Assembly (NCBI GenBank): GCA_947498705.1
Contig: CANMLW010000001.1
Location: forward strand, 1,302,001-1,366,000
Direction of reading: 5' to 3'
From: an uncultured Aquimarina sp.
Lineage (GTDB): Bacteria; Bacteroidota; Bacteroidia; Flavobacteriales; Flavobacteriaceae
Length of the DNA: 64,000 bases
The notes beneath the pieces are model-generated. The model was given only the letters and a program-made list of their open reading frames with translations, made no database searches and had not been told where the DNA came from. Each line of letters opens with the position of its first letter. Within the stretch, counting starts at the first letter, position 1. Made by a program: the position numbers and the translations under genes. Below are positions 62,905 to 64,000 of the stretch, in pieces.

Positions 62905-64000
62905 ATGAAAAACAGTAACCATTCTCTAATTCTTTTTATAATTACCTTATTACTTAACTTTTATGGCTACACACAATTAGCCAAAGGTGACCTAGCCATT
63001 GTAGGATTTAATTCTGATGTATCGCCTGATCAAATGGCTTTAGTTGCTTTAGCCGATATTCCCTCTGGACAGACTATTCACATTTCTGATTACCCATGGG
63101 ATGGCGCTGCATTCAATACTTCATCTACATCCAATGGAGCACTTACGTGGACAACCACCTCTAGTGTTCCTGCAGGAACTTTATTAAATATCACCATAGC
63201 TTCACTAGGTATCATAGCGGGAGACCTAACCACCTATGGAAGTGTTTCCTCTACAGGTTGGGCAAGTTCTGTTGTGGCTAGTGGAGGAGATAGCTGGTTG
63301 ATTTATCAAGGGGGTTCACCAACCGCAACTCCATCAAACTGGGTATATGGATTTGCAAATTGGTCTACCTCCTCAGGAACAAATCCCAATGAATGGAGGA
63401 CATCAGGAACCGTAACCACTACAACTTCTTATTTACCAGTTGACCTAACATTAGGCACAGATGCTGTAGCAATAACTACCACAGTAGGAGGACATGCCGA
63501 TAATTTGGTTTATGGAGGCACCTTGACCGGAGACAAAGCAACAATTTTGGCAGCTATCAGTACTCATGGAAACTGGAGCGGTAGTGAAACAACAATACAA
63601 GATATTAGTCCCGGAGGAGCGAATTTCCCTGGTACTCAACCTATTTTTACTGTATCAGGAGGAAATACCGCACCAGTTATCGGAGGCACCCTGGCTGGAC
63701 AAGCAGTAAATGACAATAGTACAATCTCTCCATTTTCTACCATTACAACAATAGATGCAGACGGAGACAATCTTACCGCTACGATCACTCTTGATACTAA
63801 TGCAAAAGGTGTAATTACCGGGGCTGATTCGGGAACCGGACCTTATACGATGAACAGTCGAACCGCTGCCGCCATGCAAACCGCAATTAGAGCATTAAGT
63901 TTTAATCCAACCGACAATAGAACATCAACCACAGAAACAACCACATTTACCGTTCTAATTAATGATGGCGCCGATAATGACTCTGACAATACCACTACTG
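62905..64000 (+). CDS. Large secreted repeat protein, 5' part (runs off the window)
   Basis: An open frame begins at ATG 62905 and has no stop to 64000 (365 codons seen). A signal peptide ends near YGYTQ (about 24). The next about 220 residues (KGDLAIVGFNSDVSPDQMALVALADIPSG ... SSTGWASSV) form a beta-rich Thr/Ser/Gly domain. From about 255 a repeat of the VNDNSTISPFSTITTIDADGDNLTATITLD type, ending TFTVLINDGADNDSDNTTT, begins, typical of very long tandem-repeat adhesins secreted by T9SS. Follows the tail-collar gene. Confidence 0.85.
   Translation, partial: MKNSNHSLILFIITLLLNFYGYTQLAKGDLAIVGFNSDVSPDQMALVALADIPSGQTIHISDYPWDGAAFNTSSTSNGALTWTTTSSVPAGTLLNITIASLGIIAGDLTTYGSVSSTGWASSVVASGGDSWLIYQGGSPTATPSNWVYGFANWSTSSGTNPNEWRTSGTVTTTTSYLPVDLTLGTDAVAITTTVGGHADNLVYGGTLTGDKATILAAISTHGNWSGSETTIQDISPGGANFPGTQPIFTVSGGNTAPVIGGTLAGQAVNDNSTISPFSTITTIDADGDNLTATITLDTNAKGVITGADSGTGPYTMNSRTAAAMQTAIRALSFNPTDNRTSTTETTTFTVLINDGADNDSDNTTT

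Overview
The window is AT-rich bacterial DNA from the phylum Bacteroidota, almost certainly a marine Flavobacteriaceae (Aquimarina-like; the genus is an inference from gene content, not a measured match). Signs are: the Bacteroidota promoter form TTG-N18/19-TAnnTTTG before rplM and tsf; weak or absent Shine-Dalgarno sites; lipoproteins with an acidic stretch right after the lipobox Cys; family-specific proteins (PorT-like, DUF5686, DUF5916/CBM9, propeller-type hybrid sensors, paired ExbDs); and the gene order rplM-rpsI-rpsB-tsf-pyrH-frr. It is a chromosomal segment with no intact insertion sequence, prophage or CRISPR array.

Layout. 1-1.5 kb: 3' end of polA and a YdeI/OmdA-type gene. 1.7-10.4 kb: five paralogous lipoproteins with short collagen-like Gly-X-Y tracts plus one short related lipoprotein, interrupted by a propeller-type sensor kinase and its LuxR-type regulator on the other strand. 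10.8-14.5 kb: a four-gene operon of secreted proteins (one is DUF6175-like). 14.6-18.6 kb: a serine hydrolase and a DUF5916 outer-membrane protein, both on the minus strand. 18.8-23.5 kb: translation and UMP-kinase genes with clear promoters and terminators. 23.5-30.8 kb: a DUF5686 protein, an RND/MMPL exporter, a 161-bp palindromic MITE-like element and asnS. 30.9-34.4 kb: sparse accessory DNA with a metzincin lipoprotein, an ankyrin-repeat gene coupled to an unknown gene, and a 62-aa Cys-rich leader peptide of bacteriocin/RiPP type.

34.6-46.3 kb is the most coherent system. A CI-like regulator is divergent from a long operon encoding a YbjN-like protein, PspA, a YbjQ-like protein, a 38-aa membrane peptide, a YqiJ-like membrane protein, a YqiK-type flotillin, an 88-aa membrane protein and a 1659-aa AAA ATPase. 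I read it as a membrane-stress or membrane-remodelling module controlled by repeated TTAGCTAA-like boxes in the divergent intergenic region. A stand-alone DUF559 nuclease gene, bracketed by two near-identical 128-129-nt multi-hairpin repeats, sits inside this operon just before the ATPase gene.

46.4-53.7 kb: a MarR regulator with a visible operator, an acetyltransferase, a membrane sensor/histidine kinase/response regulator set, rpoN and a PorT-like barrel. 53.8-57.8 kb: ExbB, a small membrane protein and two tandem ExbD pairs, of which the longer member of each pair carries a periplasmic CxxC. Then come tRNA-Ser(GGA), ansA and tatD on the minus strand, a retropepsin-like protease, a formyltransferase, a tail-collar-domain protein, and the 5' part of a large secreted repeat protein that runs off the window at 64000.
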